Assembly (NCBI GenBank): GCA_016218805.1
Contig: JACRCW010000090.1
Span: 1-47,476, forward strand
Origin: Deltaproteobacteria bacterium
GTDB lineage: Bacteria; Myxococcota; JACRCW01
Length of the DNA stretch: 47,476 bases
Direction of reading: 5' to 3'
Part shown: in pieces, positions 27,266 through 37,649 of the stretch
How the letters are laid out: each line of letters starts with the position of its first letter
How positions within the stretch are numbered: position 1 is the stretch's first letter
Notes under the pieces: model-generated
Told to the model about the DNA's origin: nothing
The model's input: only the letters and a program-made list of their open reading frames with translations
Databases searched by the model: none
Position numbers and translations under genes: made by a program

Positions 27266-27733
27266 ATGCGAAGCACGGCGTGGTGGCTGGCGGTGGTGCT
27301 GTTGTCCGCGTGCAGCACGGGGGACGGGGGCGGCACGTCCAGCAGCTCCGGCGGCGGGTCCGGCGGGGGGTGCGGCAGCGCGGCGGACTGTCCGGCGGGG
27401 TTTGCGTGCAAGGCCCGCGCGTGCGTGACCAGCTGCACCTCCAGTCAGCCGCTCATTGGCGGGTGCGTCAACGGCGCCCAGTGCAACAACGGCTCCTGCG
27501 TGCTGAACACCACGTGCAATGAGACCACCGAGTGCGCGTACGACAAGGGCCAGGTGTGCGACTTTGCCCAGGGAACGTGCGTGACCGCCAGCGAGACGTG
27601 CAGCGAGGGCGAGAACGAGACGCTGTGCAACAACGGGTACCTGTGCCACATCGACGTCTGTTACTTCAATTGCAGCGGCGCCAAGGGCTGCCCGGCGGGC
27701 AAGACCTGCCAGGCCGACCACACCTGCCTCTGA
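27266..27733 (+). CDS. Small Cys-rich lipoprotein
   Basis: A 155-residue lipoprotein. GGAGG stands 7-8 bases before the ATG, and the lipobox is LSAC (Cys16). A Gly/Ser linker is followed by about 18 Cys in modules like CGSAADCPAGFACKARAC, CVNGAQCNNGSC and CPAGKTCQADHTC, related to the four-Cys modules of the protein at 20514-22994 but less regular. Probably a disulfide-rich surface protein. It follows the transmembrane kinase gene by 20 bases and may be its partner. No family name is assigned. Confidence 0.8.
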   Translation: MRSTAWWLAVVLLSACSTGDGGGTSSSSGGGSGGGCGSAADCPAGFACKARACVTSCTSSQPLIGGCVNGAQCNNGSCVLNTTCNETTECAYDKGQVCDFAQGTCVTASETCSEGENETLCNNGYLCHIDVCYFNCSGAKGCPAGKTCQADHTCL

Positions 27734-27803
27734 CACACCCCTGACCCCAAACGCGTGACCCGCCGCGCGGTTGCTCCGCGTGCAGATCAGGCTTGCGTCT
27801 CGT

Positions 27804-27832
27804 GTTGTTAGTGTTATTGTTACACCAACAAC
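27804..27832 (+). promoter_or_regulatory. AT-rich inverted repeat before the vWA-FHA-kinase cassette
   Basis: GTTGTTAGTGT (27804-27814) and ACACCAACAAC (27822-27832) are reverse complements at 10 of 11 positions, around a 7-base spacer TATTGTT. It ends directly against the GGAGGTGA ribosome site (27833-27840) of the first cassette gene. A weak promoter is possible: TTGCGT (27793-27798), 16 bases, TATTGT (27815-27820), with the -10 inside the dyad. It may be a repressor site or an mRNA hairpin controlling translation. Confidence 0.55.
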
Positions 27833-27842
27833 GGAGGTGACC

Positions 27843-29087
27843 ATGCGGATCGACTTGCAGCAATCACACGCGGCGCTCCCGGCATCCGCGGCCCTGGAGG
27901 TGGCGGTGCTCCTGAAGGCGGAGCCTGATGCGACGACAACGACGGCACGCGCGGCGGCAGCGGATTCCGTGCACGCGGGCCTGGTGCTGGACCGCTCGGG
28001 GTCCATGGAGGGGGGAAGCGGGGTGTCCGGCCTGACCAAGCTGGAGGCGTTGAAGGTGGCCGTGCAGGCGGCGTTGCAGCTCCTGGAGGGCTGCGGCGCC
28101 ACCGTCACGGCGGCGGCGTTCAGTGACAAGGCCAGGCCGCTGTGTCACCGGCTGGCGCTGGCGCCGCGGGCGGCGGCGGGCGTGGCCGCGGCGGTGGAAG
28201 GACTGGCCGCCGGCGGCGGGACCGAGGCCAAGGCCGCCATGGAGCCGGTGCTGCAGGCGCTGCTCCCGCACGACCACACGGCGCGCCGGCTGGTGCTGGT
28301 CACCGACGGGGAGTTCAACGGTGGCAGCGTGAAGCCGTGCCGGAAGCTGGCGCAGCAGGCCGGCGAGCACGGCGTGGCGCTGTGGGTGTTCGGGACGGGT
28401 ACGTCCTACAACGAGACCTACCTGCGCGAGCTGGTGGACCTGGGCGCACCGGGCGGGATGCTGGTGCACATCACGGATCTGGCCGCGCTGTCCCAGCGCC
28501 TGGGTGACGAGTTGCGCGCCGTGGCGTCCGCCACGGCATCCGGGCTTGCCGTGGTGGTGACGCCGTCCCCCGGCGTGCGCGTGCTGGAGCTGACGCGGCT
28601 GGTGCCGGTGCAGTGCGCCGTGGCGCTGCGTCCGGACGGCACCGCTGAGGACCGCATGGACGTGCTGGACGCGCGCGGCCAGGCGTGGGTGGCGCGCCTG
28701 CGCGCGGACGGGCTTGCCGCCGGGCGGCACGCGCTGGCGCGCTGGAAGGTGAGTCACCAGGAGAACGGGCAGCACCACGTGCAGGCGTTTGAAACGGCGC
28801 TGGACGTGCTGCCCGCGGGGTCCGCGCCGTCAGCGGCCAACGCCAGGGTGATGACCACCGTTCTGTCCGCGCATGCCGCGCAGGCCACGCTGCTGGGCAA
28901 CGCCGCGCTGGCCACGCAGCTGTACGCGGCGGCCGGCCAGACCGGCCTGGCGCAGAAGTTGAGCGCACTGGGAACTGCGTTGCCGTCGTCGTCCGACGCG
29001 GCGCGTGCGCTGCGCACCGAAGTGCTGGCCAGCACGCGCCTGGTGGCGCTGGGCAGCGCGCTGCCCGTGAAGGGAGGTACGCCATGA
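27843..29087 (+). CDS. Cytosolic von Willebrand factor A (vWA) protein
   Basis: A 414-residue protein. Residues about 43-215 form a vWA domain with a complete MIDAS metal site: Asp50-x-Ser52-x-Ser54 (LVLDRSGSM), Thr127 (GGGTEAK) and Asp155 (VTDGEF). A beta-rich region (about 230-320) and Ala-rich helices follow, as in bacterial vWA proteins of the TerY/YfbK type. No signal peptide or membrane segment. The start is firm: GGAGGTGA is 2 bases before the ATG, an unusually tight spacing. Its stop overlaps the next start as ATGA. First gene of the five-gene cassette; likely a metal-dependent scaffold for its partners. Confidence 0.9.
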   Translation: MRIDLQQSHAALPASAALEVAVLLKAEPDATTTTARAAAADSVHAGLVLDRSGSMEGGSGVSGLTKLEALKVAVQAALQLLEGCGATVTAAAFSDKARPLCHRLALAPRAAAGVAAAVEGLAAGGGTEAKAAMEPVLQALLPHDHTARRLVLVTDGEFNGGSVKPCRKLAQQAGEHGVALWVFGTGTSYNETYLRELVDLGAPGGMLVHITDLAALSQRLGDELRAVASATASGLAVVVTPSPGVRVLELTRLVPVQCAVALRPDGTAEDRMDVLDARGQAWVARLRADGLAAGRHALARWKVSHQENGQHHVQAFETALDVLPAGSAPSAANARVMTTVLSAHAAQATLLGNAALATQLYAAAGQTGLAQKLSALGTALPSSSDAARALRTEVLASTRLVALGSALPVKGGTP

Positions 29088-29575
29088 ACCCCTGCCCGTC
29101 CTGCCAGGTCCCCGCCGTGCCCGGCGCCATTGTCTGCGGGGGCTGCGGCGCGCCGCTGCCCCAGGCGGCGGGTGCGGCCCCCTGCGCCGCGCCCTCCCTC
29201 TGTGTGCAGGAACTCGTCGTTGTGGACGGAGGCACCGCCGGCATCCGGCTGCCGCTGCCGCCGGAGGGGACGCAGCTGACGCTGGGCCGGCATGACCTCA
29301 CGCGCACGCCGCCGTGGGTCGTGGATGTGGACCTGGGCCGCTACCTGGCGCTCACCGCCGGCGAAGGCATCCCCATCAGCCGCGACCAGGCTGCGCTGTG
29401 CCGCCGCGCGGGCGAGCTGACCCTCACGCCGCGCGGCGCGGCCCCGACGCTGCACCGCCCCCACGGCCAGCCCGACTACCGGCCGCTGGCGACGGGACAG
29501 GCGCACCCCATCCGCCCCGGGGACCGCTTGGTGTTTGGCCACGCGGGGCGGGTGCTGGTGCTGGAAGCCCACTGA
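29084..29575 (+). CDS. Zinc-ribbon / FHA-like protein
   Basis: A 163-residue protein. The N-terminus has a zinc ribbon (Cys4, Cys7, Cys18, Cys21: CPSC, CGGC). Residues about 60-160 look like a forkhead-associated domain: LTLGRHD, DVDLGRYLAL, IPISRDQAAL, GELTLTPRG, HPIRPGDRLVFG. FHA domains bind phospho-threonine peptides; the usual Ser-Arg pair is present, although the following His/Asn positions differ, so binding strength is uncertain. The start overlaps the vWA stop by 4 bp. It probably reads phosphorylation set by the kinase at the cassette end. Confidence 0.82.
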   Translation: MNPCPSCQVPAVPGAIVCGGCGAPLPQAAGAAPCAAPSLCVQELVVVDGGTAGIRLPLPPEGTQLTLGRHDLTRTPPWVVDVDLGRYLALTAGEGIPISRDQAALCRRAGELTLTPRGAAPTLHRPHGQPDYRPLATGQAHPIRPGDRLVFGHAGRVLVLEAH

Positions 29576-29587
29576 ACGGAGGACGTC

Positions 29588-30805
29588 ATGGACGGAAACG
29601 TGATGATGCTGCCCAGGCTGTACAGGGGATTGCCCAAACCGGGACACGCCGTGTTTGAAGGCGCGGTGCAGCGCGGAGGCACAGGCGGCACGCTGGTGCG
29701 CAGCCGGTCGTTCGCGCGGTACCTGGGACAGGAGTGCCTGGAGGTGGCGTCCGCCGGCGTGACGGACGTGGCGGGGCGCCTGCAACCGCGTCCGGTGGCG
29801 GTGCTGACGGACCTGCTGCAGCACCAGCCGGGCCGCCCCGGCGGGCTGGTGGTGGAAGGCGCCGGGGAACCCGCGTGGGTGGCCGCCACGCGGCTGCTGC
29901 TGGATGCGCTGGAGCGGGAGGGAATCCTCACCGTGCTGCCCGCGGACCAGCACCTCAACCCGGACCTGCTGGACCGGGCGGCGGAGACGTCCTTTGAGCT
30001 GGTGGAGGGCATGCTGGCCCCCGAGGAGACCGTGCGGCTCCGCCAGGATCCCGCACGGCTGGCGCGGCTGCGCGCGGGCGGGAGGATGACGCTGGCGGAC
30101 TACGAGGCGGTGTTTGGACCCGTGGTGGACAAGGAGGACCGCAACTTTGTCCCGCACTGCCATGAGGGCGTGGTGGAGTACATCCCGTGCGTGCTGTCCC
30201 TGCTGGGGCGGCAGCGCGCGCGGGTGCTGCGCCAGGCGGAGACGGGGGTGCTGGTGCCATCCGCCTGTGTGCTGCCCGACTTCAAGACGGGACTGTCCTG
30301 TCTGTCCGCCCCCGACGGGCGCGGCCTGCACGGCAACGCCTTGCGCGACGTGCTGGCGGCCAGCCAGCGCGGCCTCTACCTGGACGGGGACGCGCGCCCG
30401 CACGCCAAGCTGGCGCTGGTGGGCGGCACCGCGCATGAGTACTCCGTGGCGGAGCTCATCCGCTTTCTCGTTGACATGGACTACTCGGTGGTGTGGCTGA
30501 TGGCGTGCACGGGCGGCCTGGGCATCAGTGCCAAACTGGCCACCGCGCTGGACCTCATGGAGCGCTACGGCACGCGGCTGTTCTGCACGTATGACTGGCC
30601 GCTGCCCGAGCACCTGGGCCCCGCGCCCGCCGGCTGGGCGCCGCTGGCCGCGCAGGTTCGCCAGGAGGATGACGGGGAGTTGCAGCAGGCGGAGCAGGCC
30701 CGCGCCGCGCTGCTGGCCGCGCGCAAGACCGGTCAGGGGCGCCCGCTGGTGGTGGACGGTGCCACCGTGGGCCGGGCCCGCGTGCCCGCCGGGAGGACGC
30801 CATGA
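29588..30805 (+). CDS. Unrecognised cassette protein A
   Basis: A 405-residue soluble protein with a good ribosome site (GGAGG, 6 bases before the ATG). I recognise no family. The N-terminal half contains PRLYRGLPKPGH and GGLVVEGAGEPAWVAATRLLLDAL. The central part contains NFVPHCHEGVVEYIPC and LPDFKTGLSCLSAPDGRGLHGNALRDVL. The most striking block is KLALVGGTAHEYSVAEL followed 24 residues later by VVWLMACTGGLG, a His then a Cys after a hydrophobic strand; this faintly recalls caspase-like folds, but the spacing is short and I do not claim it. It follows the FHA gene by 12 bases, and its stop overlaps the next gene by 4 bp. Confidence 0.8.
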   Translation: MDGNVMMLPRLYRGLPKPGHAVFEGAVQRGGTGGTLVRSRSFARYLGQECLEVASAGVTDVAGRLQPRPVAVLTDLLQHQPGRPGGLVVEGAGEPAWVAATRLLLDALEREGILTVLPADQHLNPDLLDRAAETSFELVEGMLAPEETVRLRQDPARLARLRAGGRMTLADYEAVFGPVVDKEDRNFVPHCHEGVVEYIPCVLSLLGRQRARVLRQAETGVLVPSACVLPDFKTGLSCLSAPDGRGLHGNALRDVLAASQRGLYLDGDARPHAKLALVGGTAHEYSVAELIRFLVDMDYSVVWLMACTGGLGISAKLATALDLMERYGTRLFCTYDWPLPEHLGPAPAGWAPLAAQVRQEDDGELQQAEQARAALLAARKTGQGRPLVVDGATVGRARVPAGRTP

Positions 30806-31638
30806 CCCGCGTGGACCGGCGGCCCACCGTGGCCCGCAACTTCCTCTCGGGTGACCGCCGCAGTGTTGAATCCGCAATGGAGGCGTGGACCGCGGCCCGT
30901 CCACCGGTCACCCGCGTGGTGCTGTCCGGAGCGGGTGTCCACGTTGCCGCCACCGCGCTGGGGCTGCGGGACCTGGCCACGCTGCGCGGGCGGCCCGGTC
31001 CGTTCTTCCCCGTCGTCACCGGCCTGCCCGTCCCCGGCCCCACCGCCGTCACCCCGCCGGAGGCGCTGGCGCGCGCGGCGGGATGCGGCACCGCGGGCTG
31101 GTCAGACGTGCGCCCCGGGGACGTGGTGTGGCTGGTGGACGGCGAGGCGCTCCCGCGCGGCATGGAGAAGAGGTTGCTGGAGCTGGCCGTCCCGCTGGTG
31201 TGCACGCTGCCGCCGGGCGCGTTGGTGCCGTCGTCATGGCGCCGCCGCCGGCTCAGCGGGCGGCTGCACGTGCTGCCCTGCCCCGTGGAATCCGCCGGGC
31301 TGTGGCCCGCGTGGGAGGGCACGCTGGAGGACCTGGCGCCCGCGCGGATCCTCGTTGCCGGGAGGGGTGCGCGGCTGTTTGGTGCGGCGGTGGCGGCCGG
31401 GGACTTCTTCCTGGAGCGCCTGGCCGTGACGCTGCGCGGTGATGACGCGGATGCCGTCCCGCGCACCCGGACCGCGGTGCTGGCTCCCGCCACGGACGCC
31501 CCCGCGGCGTGGACGGACGCGGCGGCAACCTGGCGCCACGCGGCGGTCCGCGCGGGCGCAACGGTGCAGGCCGCGGCGGCGGGGGCGGAACCCGGCGTGG
31601 TCATGGTCCCCGAACAGGAGGCCAGGGCAGCGGCGTGA
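30802..31638 (+). CDS. Unrecognised cassette protein B
   Basis: A 278-residue soluble protein whose ATG overlaps the previous stop as ATGA. It alternates hydrophobic strands and Ala/Gly loops in a possible Rossmann-like order: TRVVLSGAGVHVAATALGL, GDVVWLVDGEALPRG, AVPLVCTLPPGALVP, PARILVAGRGARLFGAAV, RTAVLAPATDAPAAW, GVVMVPEQEARAAA. No catalytic motif or known family is evident. Codon use resembles the neighbours, and the tight spacing ties it to proteins A and the kinase. Confidence 0.78.
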   Translation: MTRVDRRPTVARNFLSGDRRSVESAMEAWTAARPPVTRVVLSGAGVHVAATALGLRDLATLRGRPGPFFPVVTGLPVPGPTAVTPPEALARAAGCGTAGWSDVRPGDVVWLVDGEALPRGMEKRLLELAVPLVCTLPPGALVPSSWRRRRLSGRLHVLPCPVESAGLWPAWEGTLEDLAPARILVAGRGARLFGAAVAAGDFFLERLAVTLRGDDADAVPRTRTAVLAPATDAPAAWTDAAATWRHAAVRAGATVQAAAAGAEPGVVMVPEQEARAAA

Positions 31639-31648
31639 GGAGGCGGTC

Positions 31649-32470
31649 ATGCGCGTGGGCCCCTACGAGTTGGAGCACGTCCTGGGACAGGGCGGCATGG
31701 GGACGGTCCACGCCGCGCGGCACCGGCTGTTGGGCTCGCGCGTGGCCATCAAGGAACTGCACCACCCGGACCCCGCCGCACGCGCGCTGCTGCTGGATGA
31801 AGCGCGCCTGCTGTTTGGCCGCAAACACCCCAGCTTCCCAACGGTGCTGGACCTGGTGGAGGCGCATGGGCGCGCCTGGCTGGTGATGGACTTTGTGGAG
31901 GGCCCCACGCTGCGCGCGGTGGCGGAGGCCCGGCCGCTCCTGCCGGCGGAGACCATCCTGCTGGGCCAGGGACTGTGCGGCGCGCTGGAGTACCTGCACG
32001 CCGGCGGCGTCCTCCACCGCGACGTGAAACCGGACAACATCCTGCTGCCCCGCGGCCTGGCGGACCCGGTGCTGGTGGACCTGGGCATTGCGGGCCGGGT
32101 GGGCAGCTCCGGCGCGGTGGCCTTCACCCCCGGCCTGGCCCCGCCTGAACAGGAGCAGGGCCTCCCCTGCACGGCGGCCTCTGACGTCTACCAGGTGGCC
32201 GCCACGCTGCTGTGGTGCGCCACCGGCACGCTCCCGCCCGGCGCATCGTCCCGCCATCATGACGACGACCTGGGCGCCGGCTTTGCGGGGCTGAACGCGC
32301 GCGCACCCGGCCTGGCGGCAACGCTGGCCCACGGGCTGCGGCTGGCTCCCGCGCTGCGCCCGCTCTCCGCGCGCGCGCTCGCCGCCGCGCTGGGCCGCGC
32401 TGCGGCGCCGGTTCCCGCGCCGCCGCTGCAGGCGGCACCCCGGCGGGGAATGTTTGACATCCGCCGCTGA
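31649..32470 (+). CDS. Small Ser/Thr protein kinase with DLG motif
   Basis: A 273-residue, kinase-only protein with TGAGGAGG just upstream. The catalytic domain shows GQGGMGTVH, Lys35 (VAIKE), HRDVKPDN (Asp125) and a metal-binding Asp144 in VDLGIAG, where most kinases have DFG. The activation segment is short, ending in APPEQEQG instead of A/SPE. No membrane segment or sensor. All essential residues remain, so it may be active, but the altered activation loop suggests control by partner binding. Last gene of the cassette; the FHA protein is an obvious reader for it. The start is 10 bases after the previous stop. Confidence 0.88.
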   Translation: MRVGPYELEHVLGQGGMGTVHAARHRLLGSRVAIKELHHPDPAARALLLDEARLLFGRKHPSFPTVLDLVEAHGRAWLVMDFVEGPTLRAVAEARPLLPAETILLGQGLCGALEYLHAGGVLHRDVKPDNILLPRGLADPVLVDLGIAGRVGSSGAVAFTPGLAPPEQEQGLPCTAASDVYQVAATLLWCATGTLPPGASSRHHDDDLGAGFAGLNARAPGLAATLAHGLRLAPALRPLSARALAAALGRAAAPVPAPPLQAAPRRGMFDIRR

Positions 32471-32518
32471 CGGGAGCGCCTTGTCCGCCCCGGACGGGTT
32501 TGACAGGCTCGCGGGCCC

Positions 32519-34663
32519 GTGTCGGATGTCGCTGAACTCGTGTTGTCACTGGCCGACGAGCTCACGGCGCTGGAGGCCGCGGACGTAGACCGGTCCATTG
32601 AGCGCGCGCTGCGGCGGGTGAGCGAGTTGGCCGCGGCCGACCGGGGCTACGTGTTTGTGGTCTCCGAGGACGGCCAGACGGTGTCCAACACGCACGAATG
32701 GTGCGCGCCCGGCGTGGCCCCCGCCCGGGATGCACTGCAGGAGCTGCCGCGCTCCACCTTTCCGTGGGCGTTCTCCATGCTGGAGGGACTCGCTGAGCTG
32801 CGCGTGCCGCGCGTCACCGACGCGCCACCCTCACCCGAGCGCGACGAGTGGGTACGGGAGAGCATCCAGTCGCTGTACTGCACGCCGCTGCACGTGCACG
32901 GGCGGCCCATCGGCTTTCTGGGGTGTGACTGGGTCCGGCAGGAAGACCCGCTGGCCGCGGCCACCACGCGCATGCTGCGCGTGGCCGGCGTGCTGGTTGC
33001 CAGCGCGCTGGAGCGGCATCGCGTCCACCGGCTGTTGGAACAGCGGCGCGCCGCCGAGGAACTGCTGCAGGGCATCTCCAGCCGGTTTGTCCACGTGGGC
33101 CCGCAGGACGCGGACCAGGGCCTGTATGACGCGCTGGCCCGCCTGGGCACCCACCTGCGCGCGGATGCCGCCTGCCTGGTCCGCCTGGACCGCACTGAGC
33201 CGCCGCGCTGCACGCACGCCTGGCGCAGCGGCGCGCTGTCCGGCGTCCCGGATCTGGCGCTGGTGCGCCCGGCCATGCTGGACCCGGCAACCTGGAGCAA
33301 CCGCCCCGCCCCGGCGGAGCCGGATGGGTGCCCGGACGCCGCGGCGGCGGGCGCAGCCCCGGAGGTGGGTGCCGCGCTGGACGTCCCGTTGTGGTCCGGG
33401 GACCAGCTCATGGGCGTGCTGGGGTTTGCCACCGGCCGCCGCGGCCGCGGGTGGACCGCGGAGGAGTTGCGGCTGGCCCGGCGCGGCGCGGAGATCCTGG
33501 CCAGCGCGCTGTCCCGCCTGGCGGCGGACGAGAAGGAGCACCGCCTGCGCGCGCAACTGCGCCAGACCCAGAAGCTGGAGATCCTGGGCCAGCTGGCCGG
33601 CGGCATCGCCCATGACTTCAACAACATGCTTATGAGCATCACCGTGGGAGTGGACAACGCGCTGCGCGTGGCACCCACCGCCAGCCCGGTGCTGCGCGAG
33701 GCCCTGGGGGACATCCACGACGCCGCCGAGCGCGCGGCGGCACTGACCCGGCAGCTGCTGACCTTCAGCCGGCGCCGGGTGGTGCAGACGCGCCGCGTGG
33801 CGCTCAATGACATTGTGGAGGAGATGCTGCGCATGGTGCGCCGGGTGGTGCGGGAGTCCATCCGGATTGACGTGCGGCTGGACCCCGCGCTGCCGGCGGT
33901 GGACGAAGACCCCAGCCACCTGGAGCAGGTCCTGCTCAACCTCTGCCTCAACGCGTCCGACGCCATGCCGCGGGGCGGGCGGCTCACGCTCACCACCGCC
34001 ACCGCGGTGGAGGACGGCGCAACGCGCGTGCTGCTGTCCGTGCGGGACACCGGCGTGGGCATGCCCCCGGAGGTGCGGGAACGCGTGTTTGAGCCCTTCT
34101 TCACCACCAAGCCGCCCGGCATGGGCAGCGGGCTGGGCCTGTCCACGGTGTACGGCATTGTGAAGTCATCCGGCGGCTCCATCCGCGTGGAGAGCACGCC
34201 GGGCCAGGGGACCCTGTTTGAGATCCTGTTCCCGGCCGCGGGCCGCCTGCCGGAGACCGCACCCGCACGCACCGCGGCGTCCGCGCCGCCGGCCGGCCGC
34301 GAACGCATCCTGCTGGCCGAAGACGACCCGGCGGTGCGCCGGCTGGTCTCCGGCGTGCTGCGGCAGGCCGGCTACAGCGTGCTGACGGCGCCGGACGGCG
34401 AGGAGGCGCTGGCGCTGTTCCAGGCGCACGCGGACATCCACGCGGTGATCCTGGACGCGGTGATGCCCGGCCGCGGCGGGCTGGAGGCGTTTCTGGGCAT
34501 GGAGCAGACACGGCCGGGCGTGCGCGCGCTGTTCTCGTCCGGCTACGCGGCGCAGGACTTCCCGGAGGGGTTCTTTGCGGAGGGCCGCCGCGCGTTCATT
34601 GAAAAGCCGTATGACGGTCCCACGCTGCTGCGCCGCCTGCGCGAGCTGCTGGACCGGGCCTGA
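32519..34663 (+). CDS. GAF-GAF hybrid sensor histidine kinase
   Basis: A 714-residue cytosolic kinase. Two GAF domains (about 20-165 and 185-335) precede HisKA with phospho-acceptor His365 (GGIAHDFNNML), the HATPase with N box (NLCLNASDAMPRGG), G1 (DTGVGMP), F box (FEPFFTTKP) and G2 (GSGLGLSTVYG), and a C-terminal receiver (about 595-712) with phospho-Asp646 (VILDAVMPG) and Lys692-type KP (FIEKPYDG). No membrane segment, so it senses a cytosolic ligand or redox state. It is a GTG start with no strong ribosome site, 48 bases after the cassette kinase, so co-transcription is possible but not shown. The output regulator is not in the window. Confidence 0.9.
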   Translation: MSDVAELVLSLADELTALEAADVDRSIERALRRVSELAAADRGYVFVVSEDGQTVSNTHEWCAPGVAPARDALQELPRSTFPWAFSMLEGLAELRVPRVTDAPPSPERDEWVRESIQSLYCTPLHVHGRPIGFLGCDWVRQEDPLAAATTRMLRVAGVLVASALERHRVHRLLEQRRAAEELLQGISSRFVHVGPQDADQGLYDALARLGTHLRADAACLVRLDRTEPPRCTHAWRSGALSGVPDLALVRPAMLDPATWSNRPAPAEPDGCPDAAAAGAAPEVGAALDVPLWSGDQLMGVLGFATGRRGRGWTAEELRLARRGAEILASALSRLAADEKEHRLRAQLRQTQKLEILGQLAGGIAHDFNNMLMSITVGVDNALRVAPTASPVLREALGDIHDAAERAAALTRQLLTFSRRRVVQTRRVALNDIVEEMLRMVRRVVRESIRIDVRLDPALPAVDEDPSHLEQVLLNLCLNASDAMPRGGRLTLTTATAVEDGATRVLLSVRDTGVGMPPEVRERVFEPFFTTKPPGMGSGLGLSTVYGIVKSSGGSIRVESTPGQGTLFEILFPAAGRLPETAPARTAASAPPAGRERILLAEDDPAVRRLVSGVLRQAGYSVLTAPDGEEALALFQAHADIHAVILDAVMPGRGGLEAFLGMEQTRPGVRALFSSGYAAQDFPEGFFAEGRRAFIEKPYDGPTLLRRLRELLDRA

Positions 34664-34680
34664 AGGCGCACCGGGGCCAT

Positions 34681-34962
34681 GCAGGACAGCCCCGGAGCGG
34701 GGCAGGACACCCAGGGGGCTGAACAGGACCTCCCCAAGGGCCGTGCAGGACATCCATTTGGCCAAGCCAAGGTCCTGCTCGGGTCCGGCCATGTCCTGCT
34801 CGGGCACGACCATGTCCTGCTCGGGCTCGGCGATTGTCCTGCTCGGGTCCGGGAATGTCCTGCGCGGTCCCGATGCTGTCCTGCCCGTTCCCCGGGTGGT
34901 CAGCTTGCGGAGGCAGGACGTCCTGCTTGGCCCTTGGGTCATTCCCGGGGCCGGGCAGGACA
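34681..34962. repeat. 21-bp-phased TGTCCTGC array in both orientations
   Basis: About a dozen copies of the 8-mer TGTCCTGC (or GCAGGACA) lie in this non-coding stretch. Four read GCAGGACA-type, starting at 34681, 34702, 34723 and 34745. Six read TGTCCTGC-type, at 34771, 34792, 34813, 34835, 34856 and 34877. A GCAGGACGTCCTGC palindrome (34913-34926) and a last GCAGGACA (34955) follow. Steps are 21 or 22 bases, and the final ones are 42 (2 x 21), so the phase holds across the gaps. The 13 bases after the core are a weaker consensus (CGGGnCCGG). Two helical turns per unit fit an array of protein sites on one DNA face. Confidence 0.85.
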
Positions 34963-35109
34963 TCTGCGGTGACCGGAGCCGATTTGAGCGTTGCCTGCGG
35001 CTCCCGACGCCTGATAGGAGCCCGCGCCCTTTCAAGAACGGGCCTTGGATCCTCCGTCGGCTGCCGGTGGCGGATCCGGGTCCCCCAAAGAGTGGAGTCT
35101 GGAGAACCC
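34963..35109 (+). other. Leader region before the membrane pyrophosphatase gene
   Basis: Non-coding 147 bp between the repeat array and hppA. A weak promoter is possible at TTGCCT...TGATAG (34991-35017, 15-base spacer). GGAG sits 6-9 bases before the ATG. No other structure stands out. Confidence 0.4.
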
Positions 35110-37554
<2,445 letters not shown>

Positions 37555-37578
37555 ACCGTCCTGTCACCGGGACGCCTT

Positions 37579-37615
37579 GCGGCCGGCGCGCTCCCACCGG
37601 GGGTCCGCCGGCCGC
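37579..37615 (+). terminator. Hairpin terminator after hppA
   Basis: GCGGCCGGCG (37579-37588) and CGCCGGCCGC (37606-37615) form a perfect 10-bp stem with a 17-base loop, followed by GGTGTTTCC. It starts 25 bases after the hppA stop. The trailing GGTGTTT is the same as after the groEL hairpin. Confidence 0.7.
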
Positions 37616-37649
37616 GGTGTTTCCGGATGTCCCTTCCAGGGCCCGCCGC

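Noticed and set aside
29588..30805. Caspase/CHAT-like peptidase call for cassette protein A
   Set aside because: A His and a Cys follow hydrophobic strands (GGTAHEYS, VVWLMACTGG), but the 24-residue spacing is short and the other family blocks are missing. A fold prediction would settle it.
34681..34962. CRISPR-like look of the repeat array
   Set aside because: The conserved core is only 8 bases, the intervals are about 13 bases and share a consensus, orientation flips, and no cas genes are near.
34603..35035. Open frame across the repeat array giving PEQDM-type heptads on the minus strand
   Set aside because: The heptads simply reflect the 21-bp period. There is no ribosome site, 22-base units shift the frame, and the frame runs antisense into the histidine kinase gene.
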